Assembly (NCBI RefSeq): GCF_003265705.1
Contig: NW_020313005.1
Span: 15,429,797-15,493,796, forward strand
Origin: Callorhinus ursinus
Taxonomy: Eukaryota > Chordata > Mammalia > Carnivora > Otariidae
Length of the DNA: 64,000 nt
Reading direction: 5' to 3'
Positions 40,801-55,800 of this stretch are shown here, piece after piece. The position numbers and the translations under genes were made by a program. Each line of letters starts with the position of its first letter. Within the stretch, counting starts at the first letter, position 1. The notes beneath the pieces were generated by a model. It had not been told where the DNA came from. It made no database searches and saw nothing but the letters and a program-made list of their open reading frames with translations.

Positions 40801-43800
40801 AATACATAATTATATGCGGTCTACAAGAAATCCACTTTAAACATGAATACTTAAAGAAAGGTAAAAATTGGGGCACCTCGGTGGCTCAGTCAGTTAACAG
40901 CTCAGGTTAGGATCCTAGGGTCCTGGGATCAAGACCTGAGTCTGGCTCCCTGCTCAGGGGGAAACCTGCTTCTCCCTCTTCCTCTGCCCCTCTGCCCTGC
41001 TCGTGCTCTCTCTCTCAAATAAATAAATAAAATCTTAAAAAAAAAGAAAGGTAAAAAGTAAAAGGATAAAGAAAAATACATCATGCAAACCACTAACCAA
41101 AAGAAAGCTGGAATAGCTCTATTTATATCAGTCAAAGTAGACTTCAAAACAAGGAAGATGGTCATTACATAATGATAAAGGGCTGAATTCTCCAAGAAAA
41201 TACAACAATTCTAAATGTGCACATACCTAAAAACAGTGGTTCAAAATACACAAAGACAAAAGCGGATAGATCTGAAAGGACAAATAAATAAATCCACAAT
41301 TATATTTAGAGATATCAACACTCTTCTCTTAATAATTGATAGAATAAGTAAGTAGAAAATCAGTAAGAATAGAGATTACCTGAACAGTACCAACAATCAA
41401 CTTAAGCTAACGGAAATTTAAAAACAAATGCAAAATACACATCTTCTCAAGTGTACATGGAACATTCACCAAACTGACCATCTTATGAGTCATAAAACAA
41501 AACTTAACAAATGTAAAAGAACAGAAATCATGCAAAGTATATTCTTGGACTTTAATGGTATTAAACTAGAAATCAACAACAGAATAATACCTGGAAAATC
41601 CCCAAGGATTCAAAAATTAAGCAACATACTTCTGATACACAGAATAAAGATGAATTCTCAAGGGAAATTTTAAAATGTTTTGAACATTTTTTGAAACATT
41701 TTTGAAAATGAAAATACAGCATATCAAACAGTGCATTCAGGGAAATTTTGTAGCCATAAATGCTCATATTAGAAAAGAAAAAATTCTCAAGTCAGTAATC
41801 TAAGCTTCCACCAAACAAACAAACAAACAACCTAGAAAAAGTAGAGCCGATTCAGTCCAAAGGAAGCAAAATACAAAATGCTAAAGATCAGAGAAGAAAT
41901 CAATGAGATAGAGAACAGGAAGAAAATAAAGCAAAAAAAAAAAAAAAGCCAAAAGCTAATTCTCTGAAAAGATCAATAAAACTGTTAAACTTCTAGTCAC
42001 AATGACTGAGATAAAAAGAGAGAAGACACAAACTTACCAATATCGGAATGAAAGAAGGGCCACCACCACTGATAATAAAGACAGTACAAGGATATCAACA
42101 GAATATTACGAACAACTCTGTGCCCATGAATTCATAAACTTAGATGAAATAGAATAGAATAAATCCTTAAAAGACACAAACTACCAAAACTTGCTCAACA
42201 AGAAATACTCTAAATTATGCTACATCTATTAGAGACATTAACTTCTAGTTAAAAGTCTTTTTAAAAAGAAAACTTCAGGTCCAGATGGTTTCATTGGTGA
42301 ATTTTACCAAACATTAAGTAAGAAATGCTATGGATTCTATACAACCTCTTCCAGAAAATAGAAAAGGAGGAAATACCTCCAAACTCATTTTATGAGGCCA
42401 GTGTTACCCTGATTCTAAAATAAAGACATTATAAGAAAAGAAAACCAAAGACCAATATCCCTCATGAACATGGAAGTAAAACTCCTCAATAAGACATGAA
42501 CAAATTGAATCCAGAGGAATATAAAACAATAATGCATCACAAACGAGTAGAATTAATACCAGGAATACAAGCCTGGATCAACTTTCAAAACCCATGTTTA
42601 ACCATATTAGTGTACGAAAGAAGGACATAAGAGAAAAACTGCATGATCTTTGGCTTTGGCTATGACTTTAGACATAGGATACAAGAACATTATCTACTCG
42701 GCTATCAAAAGGAATGAACTGCTGATTCATGCTGTACTACAGAGGAACCTCAAAAACATCAAGCTGCCTGAAAGAAACCAGATACAAAAGACAAGATAGT
42801 GCATGATTCCATTTATATGAAATGTCTAGAAAAAGCAAGTTTATAGAGATGAAAAGCAGATCAGTGTTTGCCTAGGGCTGGAGACGGGGCAGGGGATTTA
42901 CCACAAATGAGTGTGAGGAAACTCTTTAGATTATGGCAGTGGTTGTAAAACTCTACATCTTGGATTGTATACTGACAATGGGTGAATTTAATGGTGTATA
43001 AATTATATTTCAACAAAGCTGCTTTTTAAAAAAGTGACAATCAGAGAAAGACAGTTATCATATGGTTTCACTCATATGTGGAACATAAGAAACAGTGCAG
43101 AGGATCATAAGGGAAGGGAGGGAAAACTGAAGAAATCAGAGAGGGAGAAAAACCATGACTCTTGACTCTGGGAAACAAACTTCCTCAGGGTGTGGAAGGA
43201 CAGGTGAGTGGGGGGATGGCGTAACAGGCTGATGGGCATTAAGGAGGGCATGTGATGTGATGAGCACTGGGTGTTATATGCAACTAATGAATCATTGAAC
43301 ACTACATCTGAAACAAATGATGTACTATATGTTGGCTAAGTGAATTTAAATTAAAAAAATAATAATAATTTAAAAATTTTTTAAAAGTGACAAGAGAAAA
43401 AGAACTGACAACAACAACAAAAAAGACTTACTACAGCCATTAAAAAATAGATACCCATGACAAGGAAATAAAGTCTTTAAATGACACACTGGACCAAATG
43501 GACTTCACAGACATATTCAGAACATTCCATCCCAAAGCAACGGAATACACATTCTTCTCTACTGCCCATGGAACATTCTTCAGAACAGATCACATCCTAG
43601 GTCACAAATCAGGTCTCAACCGGTACCAAAAGATTGGGATCATTCCCTGCATATGTTCAGACCACAGTGCTTTAAAACTAGAACTCAATCACAAGAGGAA
43701 AGTCAGAAAGAACTCAAATACATGGAGGCTAAAGAGCATCCTACTAAAGAATGAATGGGTCAACTGGGAAATTAAAGAAGAATTAAAAAAATTCATGGAA

Positions 43801-46800
43801 ACCAATGAAAATGAAAACACAACTGTTCAAAATCTTTGGGATACAGCAAAGGCAGTCCTAAGAGGAAAGTAGATAGCAATACAAGCCTTTCTCAAGAAAC
43901 AAGAAAGGTCTCAAATACACAACCTAACCCTACACCTAAAGGAACAAGAGAAAAACAGCCAATAAAGCCTAAACCCAGCAGGAGAAGAGAAATCTTAAAG
44001 ATCAGAGCAGAAATCAATGAAATAGAAACCAAAAGAACAGTAGAACAGACTAACGAAACTAGGAGCTGGTTCTTTGAAAGAATTAACAAGATTGATAAAC
44101 CCCTGGCCAGACTTATCAAAAAGAAAAGAGGAATGACCCAAATCAACAAAATCATGAATGAAAGAGGAGAGATAACAACCAACACCAGGGAAATACAAAC
44201 AATTATAAGAACAGATTATGAGCAACTCTATGAGCAAATTAGATAATCTGGAAGAAATGGATGCATTCCTAGAGATGTATCAACTACCAAAACTGAACCA
44301 GGAAGAAATAGAAAACCTGAACAGATGTATAACCACTAAGGAAATTGAAGCAGTCATCCAAAATCTCCCAACAAACAAAAGCCCAGGGCCAGATGGCTTC
44401 ACAGGGAAATTCTACCAAACTTTTAAAGAAGAATGAATACCTATTCTCCTGAAACTGTTCCAAAAAATAGAAATGGAAGGAAAACTTCCAAACTCATTTT
44501 ATGAAGCCACCATTACCTTGATCCCCAAACCAAAGACCCCATCAAAAAGGAGAATTACAGACCAATATCCTTGATGAACATGGATGCAAAAATTCTCACC
44601 AAAATACTAGCCAATAGGATCCAACAGTACATTAAAAGGATTATTCACCACGATCAAGTGGGATTTATCCCTGGGCTGCAACGTTGGTTCAACATCCACA
44701 AATCAATCAACGTGATACAATACATTAACAAAAGAAAGAACAAGAATCATATGATCCTCTCCATAGATGCAGAAAAAGCATTTGACAAAGTACAGCATCC
44801 TTTCTTGATCAAAAGTCTTCAGAGTATAGGGATAGAGGGTACATACCTCAATATCATAAAAGCCATCTAGGAAAAACCTACAGTGAATATCATTTTGAAT
44901 GGGGAGAAACTGAGAGCTTTCCCCCTAAGGTCAGGAATGCGGCAGGGATGTCCACTCTCACCACTGCTATTCAACATAGTATTAGAAGTCCTAGCCACAG
45001 CAATCAGACAACAAAAAGAAATCAAAGGCATCCAAATCGGCAAAGAGGAAGTCAAACTCTCACTCTTTGCAGATGATATGAAACTTTATGTGAAAAATCC
45101 AAAAGACTCCACCCCAAAACTGTTAGAACTCATACAGGAATTCAGTAAAGTGGCAGGATATGAAATCAATGCACAGAAATCAGTGGCATTCCTATACACC
45201 AACAACAAGACAGAAGAGAGAGAAATTAAGGAGATGATCCCATTTACAATTGCACCCAAAATCATAAGATACCTAGGAATAAATCTAACCAAAGAGGCAA
45301 AGGATCTGTACTCAGAAAACTATAAAATACTCATGAAAGAAATTGAGGAAGACACAAAGAAATGGAAGAACGTTCCATGCTCATGGATTGGAAGAACAAA
45401 TACTGTGAAGATGTCAATGCTACCTAGAGCAATCTACACATTCAATGCAATGCCCATCAAAATACCATCCACTTTTTTCAAAGAAATGGAACAAATAATC
45501 CTAAAATTTGTATGGAACCAGAAAAGACCCCGAATAGCCAGAGGAATGTTGAAAAAGAAAAGCAAAGCTGGCAACATCACAATTCCGGACTTCCAGCTCT
45601 ATTACAAAGCTGTCCTCATCAAGACATTATGGTACTGGCACAAAAACAGACACATAGATCAATGGAACAGAATCGAGAGCCCAGAAATGGACCCTCAACT
45701 CTATGGTCAACTAATCTTCAACAAAGCAGGAAAGAATGTCCAATGGAAAAAAGACAGTCTCTTCAACAAATGGTGTTGGGAAAATTGGACAGCCACATGC
45801 AGAAGAATGAAACTGGACCATTTCCTTACACCACACACAAAAAAGGACTCAAAATGGGTGAAAGACCTCAATGTGAAACAGGAGTCCATCAAAATCCTAA
45901 AGGAGAACACAGGCAGCAACCTCTTCAACCTCAGCCACAGCAACTTCTTCTTAGACACATTGCCAAAGGCAAGGGAAGCAAGGGCAAAAATGAACTGTTG
46001 GGATTTCATCAAGATAAAAAGCTTTTGCACAGCAAAAGAAACAGTCCACAAAACCAAAAGACAACCGACAGAATGGGAGAAGATATTTGCAAATGACATA
46101 TCAGATAAAGGCTAGTATCCAAAATCTATAAAGAAGTTATCAAACTCAACACCCAAAGAACAAATAATCCAATCAAGAAATGGGCAGATGACATGAACAG
46201 ACATTTTTCCAAAGAAGACATCCAAATGGCCAACAGACACATGAAAAAGTGCTCAACATTGCTCGGCATCAGGGAAATCCAAATCAAAACCTCAATGAGA
46301 TACCACCTCACACCAGTCAGAATGGCTAAAATTAATGAGTCAGGAAATGACAGATGTTGGCGGGGATGTGGAGAAAGGGGAACCTTCCCACACTGTTGGT
46401 GGGAATGCAAGGCGGGGCAGCCACTCTGGAAAACAGTATGGAGGTTCCTCAAAAAGTTGAAAATAGAGCTACCGTATGACCCAGCAATTGCACTACTGGG
46501 TATTTACCCCAGAGATAGAAATGTAGGGATCCAAAGGGGTATGTGCACCCCGATGTTTATAGCGGCAATGTCCACAATAGCCAAACTGTGGAAAGAGCCA
46601 AGATGTCTATCGACAGATGAATAGATAAAGAAGATGTGGTATATATACACAATGGAATATTATGCAGCCATCAGAAGGAATGAGATCTTGCCATTTGTAA
46701 CGACATGGATGGAACTGGAGGGTGTTATGCTGAGTGAAATAAGTCAATCAGAGAAAGACATGTATCATATGACCTCACTGATATGAGGAATTCTTAATCT

Positions 46801-49800
46801 CAGGAACAAACTGAGGGTTGCTGGAGTGGGGGTCAGTGGGAGGGATGGGGTGGCTGGGTGATAGACATTGGGGAGAGTATGTGCTATGGTGAGTGCTGTG
46901 AATTGTGCAAGACTGTTGAATCACAGATCTGTACCTCTGAAACAAATAATGCAATATATGTGAAGAAAAAAAAAGAAGAAGATAGCAGAAAGGGAAGAAT
47001 GGAAGGGGGGTAAATCGGAGGGGGAGACGAACATGAGAGACGATGGACTCTGAAAAACAAACTGAGGGTTCTAGAGGGGAGGGGGGCTAGGGATGGGTTA
47101 GCCTGGTGATGGGTATTAAAGAGGGCACGTTCTGTGTGGAGCACTGGGTGTTACACACAAACAATGAATCATGGAACACTACATCACAAACTAATGATGT
47201 AATGTATGGTGATTAACATAACAATAAAAATTTAAAGAAAAAAAAGACAAGAAATAACAAGTGTTGATGAGGATATGGAAAAAAAGGAACCCTGTACACT
47301 GTCAGGGAGAATGTAAATTGGGGCAACCACTGTGGAAAACAGTATGGTGTTTCCCCCAAAAAATTAAAAATAGGAGTACCATATGATTCAGTGATTCCAC
47401 TACTGGGTATTTACCTAAAGAAAATGAAAACACTAATTTGAAAAGATACATGCACTCCTATGTTTATTGCCGCATTATTTATAATAGCTAAGATGTGAAG
47501 GCAACCCAAATGTCCAATTATAAATGAATGGATAAGGAAGAAGGGATTATTTATATATATATAATATATATATATATATATAAAATGGAATATTACTCAA
47601 CCGTAAAAAGAATAAATGAAATCTTGTCCTTTGCAACAAATGGATGGACCTAGAGGGTATTATGCTAAGTGAAATAAGTCAGATAAAGACAAATACCATT
47701 TGATTTTGCTCAAAGTTAACTTTTTGGAATCTGTTGGTAAAAAAAAAAAAAAAAATAGAAAGCCATGGAGCCAGCCCTGGCAGAGTCCCTTCCATTTACT
47801 AGGTCAGAAGATGTGTAGAAATTAGTGAGAAGAGGAAATAAGATTAATTTGTTCTTTAATTAAAACTTGTGTAGGAGGGTGTAAGGCAGAGGAAGCACCA
47901 CGGGACACTCTGGCCACGTGAGCAGTGCGCCTCTTACTTTGCAGTACTGAAGAAGGCTTTCCCGCCTAAGGGAGAAGAGCAGTGAGGGCTGAGCCTGGAA
48001 TGGAAGACTGCATCAGGTCCTACCAGGCCTCGCCAGCCATGGCACCAGCTTTGGATATATCCTGGGCACAAAGGAAACCCAGGAAAGTATGTTAAGCAGA
48101 GGAAACCATAATCAGTTTGGTCTTTAAGAGCTCAGTCTAGCTGTTCTGTGAAGAAAGGATATAATCCCCAAAGGCATGGACCATAATTTGTCCATCTTTG
48201 AAACTATCACAAGGGACAACCCACTGAGAGGAAATAGGAACTACTCCATCCATGGTTGTTAATGAATTCATGTACAACAGTTATTCACTTCCATAATTTG
48301 CAGTCTGGCTAAAATAGGCTGAATCCAGCAAAGCTAGGTATGAGTCCTCTCTCAGCAATGTATATAGACAACTTCTGAGCTCTGTCCTTGCAGAAAAAAA
48401 GAACATCATCTCCCTTTGATTTACCCCACATAATCCCCTCACCTTCCCTCTAGTCATCTCCATGAGGTGCTTCACTAACAGTGGTGATGGAAGCAGGACT
48501 TCATCTTCATTCCCCATTACAAAAGGCATAAACTCCCCAAATTGCTTTGGAACCTAGTTGAGGCCCTGGGGGGTGGAGGGAAGCAGGAGTTACCTTGCCA
48601 GGCCTGTTCTCATTGAACACCAGCTGCACAGGCTAGGGAGGATTGGGCAGGCAAAGGAGCAAAGACTCTTCATCTCTAAGACATCCTTACCTGCAGGAGG
48701 GAAAGCTGCTTGAAAGCACTCTTCTCAAATGTGTTCATATTGATGGTGGCCAGAACTATAGAAAGAGACAGGTGCTGCATGAGGTACTGTGCCAGTGCCA
48801 CCAGGGGAGAGTTGGAGGCCCTGGCACACAGAAGGAAAGTGTGCTAATTAGTAAGGATAATGAGACACTACTTATATTCCACTTTGCAAAGTACAAAGGG
48901 CTGCCATATAAGTCTTCACATCACTGGACACTTGCAAGGACAATGCAAGAAAGGAAGGGCAATTGAAATTAACCACATTTTGTGTAGAGAAGTAGAACAG
49001 GCCAAGATCATACAACTTGATTAGACCTAGGAACTGAATACAAGTCTCCTGACCCAAGTTCAGCACACATCTCACTGTACCATAATAGTGAGGGGAAGAG
49101 CCACCAAAAAGGAGGGGAAAACAGCAATATATGGAAGTAACTGGTCTTGAACTAAGGACTACCTGACAGATACTCCCTTGGACCCAAATGGCTGCTGATA
49201 ATACCATGGTCATTTCCCTCACTATCATCACCTTATGATTCTGGTCTGAACTGTTCTGTTACTTCACTCTCTAGGATGAACTCTACTCAGAGTCCACAGT
49301 GAGTTTCCGGCTATAAGATCCCAGGACTAGAACTTGGCCTAGGCCATCTTCCTGACACACATCTATCTTCTGTTTCTCCATGTGTCTCTCCACATTGGTG
49401 CAGAAGACCGGGATTCTAAGCCATGCCCAGCACCAATCCAGATTCTTAGCCCACGGAAAAATTATGAAAGATGGAAAAGTGTACTGAGACCAGAAGATCT
49501 CAGTTATAGCTCTGTTTAAAGACAACATGACTGAGGGAAAGAGATGGGGTTGGTGTGTGAGCTCTTCACGTGGACCTTGAGTCCTCATCAGTATCAAGTT
49601 TCTGGAGTCCACTCCAATGTAGACATCTGAGATATACTTGGTTCAAGATTCAAATTGGCTGGTGAAGAGGCTCAGGTCTTCCTTAAAATAAGTCTAAATT
49701 TGTACCTCCTTTTATGTGGCCTTTTAGCACATTTTCTGTATCATCCGAGGTCATGAGCAGTTCCACAATCCCTCTTTCCAGCAGGGCCTGTTGAGAAAAC

Positions 49801-52800
49801 TGGACAAAATGAACCTACTTCCCTTGCTCCCATGAGAAGAAGGACATATAAGGAAATTAGGGAAAAATATAGCTTGGGCTCACTTGGGCAATGTGTGAGC
49901 CAGAGAGAAAGGTTTGAATTTAGAGTCTGACCATCTGCAATTCAGTAAATTAGGGGAAACTTGGTCTCTGTCCCAGCCTGTGTTGTTCCCAGGGATAACC
50001 ACAAGAGCAGCTGAGTTAGGAGCTCTGACATCCATGGTCACAGTCTCAAGGGGAAAACCCCAAGGCTGACTTTTATGAGGAAGCACTTGAGGGAGGCTCT
50101 AAATCCAAGAGAAAGAGAGGTTTTGAAGCACTTTGTGCTTGAAGGGAAGAAGCCAAGGCTGTGGGGATCACAGATAAACTTCATAAAACTTGGGTCCTAC
50201 CTGGACACTCAAAGGAAGCAAGAAAGTCTGTCATGGCTTCAGGGAAGGAGGAGGAATCTAATTTGCAGATTGCATTTACTAAGGGCTGAGGAGCAGACAG
50301 ATGACCAGAGGGCAAGAGGACCCCAGCTGTGTGTCTTACCTATTCACTAAGCCATGTCCAGGCCTGGCGGGGTAGGCAAGTAGTAAATTTTGAAAGTCAA
50401 GGAAAAACAACGCTAGCTGAATGAGACTGATTTGAGGGGGTCTAATGTGATGCCCCTGAGAAAAGTTAGAGGGGGGAGTCCCTCACAGAGCCTGTCCAGC
50501 CCCAGAGGCCAGAGCTGTGTGGCAGGAGCCAGGATGTCCGGGGAGCCCAGCACTGCCCTCCTCCCCCTCTTGTCACCTGCTCACTCTTCCTTGCCCAGGA
50601 GGCAGCTCTTCCCCACTGCCTTCTAGGTTGTCCCTCCCAGGGGTCTATGTGTGGACACAGCTAACATGTGACCCTGCATTCTGCTTAGCAACCTGGGGAG
50701 GAGGTCCAGTTTACACTCGAAACTCATCAGCTTCTTCACTGTGGGAAATCAAGGACGGGAAGAGTCCTGAGCCATCAGAAAGGGAACCAGGCAAGACTGC
50801 AGTTATTCCCTGGCCTGAGACATGCCCCGCCCCCCATGGAGGAGTAAAGGCAACAGAAGAAAGAATGTTGACACTACAGGTCAGAAAGCCACAGGACGAG
50901 AGCTGTTGTCATTAAGTTCATGAAGCATTATTTACTATGGATGTAACTTTACCAGCCCCCAGGTTTAAGGAGAATTATGGGTCATAGAGATAGCAAGAGA
51001 AAGGTATAATCTTTCCACATCATGTTTTATCTCTTAATAAAGTTATCTGAGTACATCTTGACAACACTGCAGATTCGCAGAGACACTGAACTTGATCTCA
51101 CATAGTCTCATCCCCCACAGCACCTACCACAGGGTCACCCATGCAGCAGGGCCTCGAAAATGCATGCCTGTAAAAATGACAGAGTGAGGAAGGAAGCATG
51201 TAAATACGAGGACACACCAAGTGTCTCTTACCTTTTGAACATAAGGCATGTAATCTTTATCCTTGGCAAATGAACCATATTCATTCTCCACCTGCACTGC
51301 AATGACGGGGCCTCCCCTGTGGTACTGAGAAACAAGCAAATCAAGGGGAAATGTGAAGCTACGGGTGGGAGAAGGCTGGATTCTCTGAGTTTGCTGCTAA
51401 GATCACATACCTGGTGCGGTAAGCTTTGATCCAAGTAGTTACCTCATGTTCCTTTGGTGCTCCCTCTCTTCCCCCAGGTCCTGGAGTCAATCACCTCCAG
51501 GCACTTCAGCTGTTGCACAGAGTCCTGCCTTCCCTAGTCTTTGGACATAAGCAACTCCCACAGTTTTCCCTCTATTTCTCATACTAATTATCTGCTTAAA
51601 TATGAATCTCAAACCTACAAACTCCCCAGCTTCATTGCCCACTCTAGCCCCTTTCCCCAGCAAATGAAAGAGGTGTTCCTTCCCCCTCCTGCCTTAGGAT
51701 AATGCCACCACTTGTGCGTGGAGTTTCCCTGCTTCCTACTCTCTGCCCTGTTCCCTCTACCTTCTGTACTTTCAACCTCTCCTTCCAAATCACCTGACCT
51801 CCAGCATCATGGAAACGTATTCGGAACCCTCACATCGGAGAGGGGGAGCACCCAGGACTGTTAGCCCACCCACAGTTCTCTTGCTCTTCCCTTTTTAAGA
51901 GCCCTGTTTCTTAAAAGAGTTACCGCTTGTCTACACTCAGTTCTCTCTGCTTTCTCACTTTGGTTGGTTTGGTTTGGTTTTTTTGCTTTGCTTTCTCACT
52001 TCGACTCCACCCCTCAAACCACCACGGTAATTCTTCCAATGCCATCATGCCACCTGTCATCAACCGTAACCTAGTTGAAATTATACTGACATTATAAGTT
52101 TTCACTGTTTAACTTAGTCTTTCAATGTCCTTCCACACGCTAGTGCAGAAGCCTCTCCATACTGAAGGCAGAGTGAGCTCTTGACAGCCTGACCACTCCA
52201 CCCCCCACGTGGTTCCTATGGCCTATAGCGTAAATGCCAATTTTAGAGAGAGGTATTCCCTTTTGGACAATGGGACAGAGAATGAGCATGCCCCTGTGTT
52301 GGAACAGAAGAGAGTGAGCATGTGGGGTGGGTTTGCCTCTGCAGCCTCATCTTTTGCCTCTTTCCCACCTTACTTTCTACTTCCAGCTCTTCAAACTCCT
52401 CATTCTGTCTCTTGCTCTCTGATCCTTACCCATGTTGGATCCTCCTGACCATTGCTAATGCCTGCCCATGCCTCAGGTCACTGTTTAAGTTACTTTTTCT
52501 GGAAAGCCATGCCCTGAGCCTCCCTTCCTCCCTTGATGCTACCCTGTGAGGGCTGTCCCGCACTTCCTCCACCGCAGCAACTATCCCTCATGTTGCAAGT
52601 GGTCATTTGTCTCCATGGGGCAGGACCCATGTCTGTCCTTCTCACCATTGGAAGCTTAGCTCCTACACAGCACCTGGCACATAGCAGGTGCTCAGTAATT
52701 ACCCATTGAGTGAACATAAGTATTCCACACTGATGAATTAAGAAAAATTTTTGTATTATTGAACCCTATCTTCTCCCCAACCTGGAGGGTGAGATTTCTA

Positions 52801-55800
52801 AAAACTGCGTCATAAATTCACAGTTGACCTTACAAAACAAACAGCGTTAGAAGGATGAAAGTCCCATGTGAAATAGTGAAGACACTCTAAAAATTACTTA
52901 AATGTAGGGGCGCCTGGGTGGCTCAATTGGTTAAGCGACTGCCTTCGGCTCAGGTCATGATCCTGGAGTCCCGGGATGGAGTCCTGCATTGGGCTCCCTG
53001 CTCAGCGGGGAGTCTGCTTCTCCCTCTGACCCTCTTCCCTCTAGTGCTCTCTATCTCTCATTTTTCTCTCTCAAATAAAATAAAAATAAACAAAATCTTT
53101 AAATAAATAAATAAAAATTACTTAAATGTAATAATTAAAACAAGATAACCAAATAGAAAACCTTAAAATACTAACAATTTAGTAATGATAAGCCCTCTAA
53201 ATTTCATTTGCACTTAAAATTCCTTGCTTTTTAAAAGTTTCCTAGGATTTCCTACCTCATGATTTCAGTGGGGTGTTTGTAAATTTGCTTTGCTTGCAGC
53301 ATCTGTACTAATGGTATGTGGCATTTGTACTTGTGCCTGAACTTCCAGCCCAACATCCAAAGTCTTTCTAGTTTTAAGGCTCAGAGATTTTTGCTCCTGC
53401 ATCTGGTCCCACCTATATGGCAGAAATGCAGCCAGAAACATATGGTTTTTAGCCCTTCTAATGAAAGATGTACCTCAATTCCGCCTAAGAGACCCAGAGT
53501 TTAATCCTAACGACGATGTCTTCTTCCCCGCAGCATTGGTCATCTCTCCTAAAGCTGTACTGCAGAGACATAATTCCTAATCTGTCTTTCCCTTTATTTC
53601 CATTCCTAATCCACAGTTTCTTTTCTTTAAAATTATTCTAAGAGTAACTCATAATTCACAATTGAGAATTAGTTACAAAGGGCTAGATCTGCATCATATT
53701 TCCCCCCCAAAAAAGAGTCTACGATAATAAGCTATTGGTCTACTACCTAATAATTGGTTTTTATCCCCTCTCAAGTTTTATCAAGATATATGCTCTCAAA
53801 ATAAGATTTATTTTTATTTAAATAATAGCCATGTGCCTCCTCTTCTTTGGAAAAGAGTTGTATTTTAAAAATCACACATAATGACCAAATAATTGCTGCC
53901 TCGTAGACTGCAGGGTATACGTTCTTTTTTATCACAGACTGGTCTGTGTTGCTGTGGGTACCTTGCATAAGATCTGGAGACTCCATGAAGAAAGGAAAAT
54001 GCATGGGGTCTGTGCTCTGTGCATTTATGAAACTAAAACAAACTGGAATGTAAGCAATAGCAAATATCCTCACACAGGTACTAAATGACATATGAGCCAA
54101 GTTATGCATTATAGCATAAACTGGAAAAATCAAATGTCCATGATGAGGTACTAGTTAAATGAATCACAATATATCCAAATTGTGGGCTACTATGCAGACA
54201 TTAAAAAGAATGGGTTTCAAAAATATATTTTTAAGTGAAAAAAAGGTCAGTGGGAATTGTGTATTTTTTAATTAAAAAGTATGCATAAATACACATACAC
54301 ATGTGTAAGTGTATGTATAAATAACTTGCTTCTATATGTGTAGGAAATCTCTGGAAAGACACACAAAAATCTGGCAAAATTGATTATCTTCTGAAAAGGA
54401 AATTGAATGGCTTTGGCTCAGGGTAAGAGGGGAGAATTATTTCACCATTAACTCTTTTATATTCTTTTGCGGTTTATCACCAAGGGCCTGTATTAACTAT
54501 TCAAAACAACAAAGATAATTTAAGAGTAAAAATAAGCATTATGAAGGTCAGTGAGCTTAATGAATATCGAGTACATTCAGAACAATGACAACCACAAATG
54601 AACACCCTTTGTCAGTCCCTTGTACGATGTGTGTCTTTCTAGAAACTTGGGGTAAAGGCTGTACTTAAGACGAGGGTCTAGAATTGAAAATTGCAAGAAT
54701 GTCGGCTTCAATTTTCTTAGAGACTGGGCATGGCCTATTCTGTGAACAAGCCAGAAAAACAATTTCCTAAAGCAAAGATAAGAAAGAAGGAACCGGAGGG
54801 GTGCCTGGGTGGCTCAGTTGGTTAAGCATCTGCCTTTGGCTCAGGTCATGATCCCAGGGTCCTGGGATTGAGTCCCACATTGGGCTCCCTGCTCAGTGGG
54901 GAGCCTGCTTCTCCCTCTCCCTCTGCCCCTCCCCCTGCTTGTGCTCTCTCTGTCTCTCTCTCAAATAAATAAATAAAATATTAAAAAAAAAATAAAAGAA
55001 GGAACAGGAAATTTGCTTTACCTGGAGAGGAACAACTCTGGAAATCAGGTAGTCAAAATACTTATCAACTGCTTCAACAAAGCCCTTGTAGGTTGTTCTC
55101 AATATCATCTTGGGGTCTTGCAGCAACCAGCTGGGGGCCAAAGGGGACAAGCTCAGTGTCGGAGGTGGGAGGGTAGAGGTGAGGGTAAGTGGGGGTGGGG
55201 CTTTCGCAGTTTTACATCCTTTGAGCTCATGTCCATGGTCCTGGAGCACTCAGGGGTCCTGAAGGGATGTGTCCATGTCAGGGTTTTGAACCATTCTCAC
55301 AGATTTAGAAGAAAAGATACCAACTCCATCGACATGACACTTTACAACTTACTATCAAGACTTGTATTCCCACATCTTAATGAGAGGTAGTTTAACCTTT
55401 CGTTGAATACTCTCCTCTATTCTTGTTCAGGTCATTAAAAACATTTTTCTTGAGCACAGTGTATACACCTTAGGCAGAGATTGCATTTCCCGTAAGAGCT
55501 GAGACTTCCAGCACAGAGTAAGAGCTTATAAGCCAGTAAGCACACCTCCAGATCACCTGTAAAATCCTGGGCAGGGATCCAGCAAACCTGCACCATGAAC
55601 TGCTTCTCCTCTAAGGCACCCTCTTCTTCAAGGTCAGGTATTTTCTGCTCCTGAGCTGGGATGGGAGAACAAGCTCATCTTGGAGAAAACTAATGCTTTT
55701 ACCTGACAAAGGAAAGTAAAAGTGCTCGCCTGGAGCAGAGCCATGGACTAAATGGGCAGTCCTGTCAGCTTGTGACAGTACCAGAAGAGCATTCTTGAAT

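Noticed and set aside
49283..49612. 109-codon minus-strand frame in intron 7
   Set aside because: No family similarity and no splice support; GLB1L3 exons 7 and 8 join in phase without it.
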